From: Methanoculleus chikugoensis
Lineage (GTDB): Archaea; Halobacteriota; Methanomicrobia; Methanomicrobiales; Methanoculleaceae
Direction of reading: 5' to 3'
NCBI RefSeq assembly: GCF_019669965.1
Contig: NZ_AP019781.1
Coordinates: 1,240,001 to 1,304,000, forward strand
DNA length: 64,000 nt
In this document: piece after piece, positions 63,505 through 64,000 of the stretch
Numbering within the stretch: position 1 is the first letter of the stretch
Layout: each line of letters starts with the position of its first letter
Notes under the pieces: generated by a model
The model's database searches: none
Told to the model about the DNA's origin: nothing
What the model saw: only the letters and a program-made list of their open reading frames with translations
Program-made: the position numbers and the translations under genes

Positions 63505-63816
63505 AAAAGCCTCCGTTTTCAGTTAATAAATTATCTTCTGACGGATATACCTTTCTCTCTTTTATCGGCAGAATTGTGAGTTAAACGGGATTTACAAAAA
63601 TCCTGTGGTTTCTCTGTCCAATAAGGGCACATCCGATGAGATGAAGCACACCGGAGAAGAGGGCTGCGTTCCGGTTCCCGGTAAATAAGGCACGGCTCCG
63701 CGATTTCCGGAATTCCCGGACACCGTGCTGAAAACTGCGGCAAATCTTCGATAACCTGCGGAGAAAGCCCCGCTGGAATAAAAAGATTTTTAATTGTTCC
63801 GCATCTTCTCTCTACT
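63505..63816. promoter_or_regulatory. Divergent promoter region
   Basis: AT-rich around 63775-63795 (AAATAAA-like and TTTTTAATTG), about 25-40 bases before the ATG at 63817. No gene seen. Confidence 0.4.
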
Positions 63817-64000
63817 ATGAGATATCATGCGATCACCGCTCTCCTGGTTGCCTCCGTCCTGCTCCTCATCGCTGCAGCAGGATGCATCGCCACAACGGAC
63901 GAGAAGAACAATACTGTTGCACCGGCCGACGAGGCCTACGCCCGGGGGCTCGCCGAATACGGAGCCGCCAACTACCGGGTCGCCGAAGAACGATTTGCCG
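63817..64000 (+). CDS. Lipoprotein, N-terminal part
   Basis: 61 codons to the window edge. Signal peptide MRYHAITALLVASVLLLIAA with lipobox AAGC, then a linker and AYARGLAEYGAANYRVAEER, which looks like the first TPR helix pair. Likely a surface lipoprotein with TPR repeats; rest outside the window. Confidence 0.7.
   Translation, partial: MRYHAITALLVASVLLLIAAAGCIATTDEKNNTVAPADEAYARGLAEYGAANYRVAEERFA

Overview
The window looks like a piece of a methanogenic euryarchaeal chromosome, most likely Methanomicrobiales and Methanoculleus-like. This is inferred from a GC-rich backbone, TATA-box promoters, a tRNA gene without encoded CCA, a formate-hydrogenlyase/complex-I-like membrane complex, PEGA surface proteins, a DUF362 protein and a sodium:solute symporter with its tiny accessory protein. 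No marker gene that would fix the genus is present.

1-36,500 is an accessory, defence-rich region next to tRNA-Ala(GGC). A 51-bp exact repeat of the tRNA 3' half (374-424 and 12301-12351) brackets an AT-rich 11.9-kb segment that looks like an integrated element without an integrase. Its cargo is a GHKL-ATPase/Shedu-like nuclease fusion, a TrlF-type PHP-ATPase, an orphan beta-propeller protein, an unknown protein, a broken hicB, and a two-gene unit pairing a membrane coiled-coil protein with an RNase III-like protein that has lost two catalytic aspartates. Beyond the distal repeat come a pair of overlapping AAA ATPases under a 32-bp palindrome, a type I restriction-modification operon (hsdR-hsdS-hsdM), a DUF262/HNH protein, and a Hachiman-like nuclease followed by a helicase that has lost its motor core. 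From 27.8 to 36.5 kb there is a toxin-antitoxin graveyard: at least five hicAB-related loci, most broken, a wHTH-Panacea-like-MazF trio, a segmental duplication, a DUF4062 ATPase/regulator, and several gene fragments.

36.5-54.7 kb is mainly chromosomal. A six-gene minus-strand operon, headed by a GNAT gene, encodes an Ehr-type (energy-converting-hydrogenase-related) complex. All membrane subunits look intact, but the large subunit lacks the NiFe-ligand cysteines and the small subunit lacks most [4Fe-4S] ligands. It is followed by a secreted protein with three cache-like repeats, a large DUF362 protein, two paralogous membrane proteins, an acetoacetate-decarboxylase-like/SDR pair, a RelBE-like module, a CPBP protease and an SRPBCC protein.

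54.8-57.0 kb is an AT-rich three-gene islet between two SRPBCC genes: a membrane protein starting Met-Gly-Ser, a small helical protein and a QueC-like enzyme, all overlapping. It resembles a reduced Qat-type system and is my best candidate for an undescribed system. 57-64 kb returns to backbone: a Gate-domain membrane protein, the symporter operon, two convergent PhzF-family genes, a PEGA protein and the start of a lipoprotein gene.
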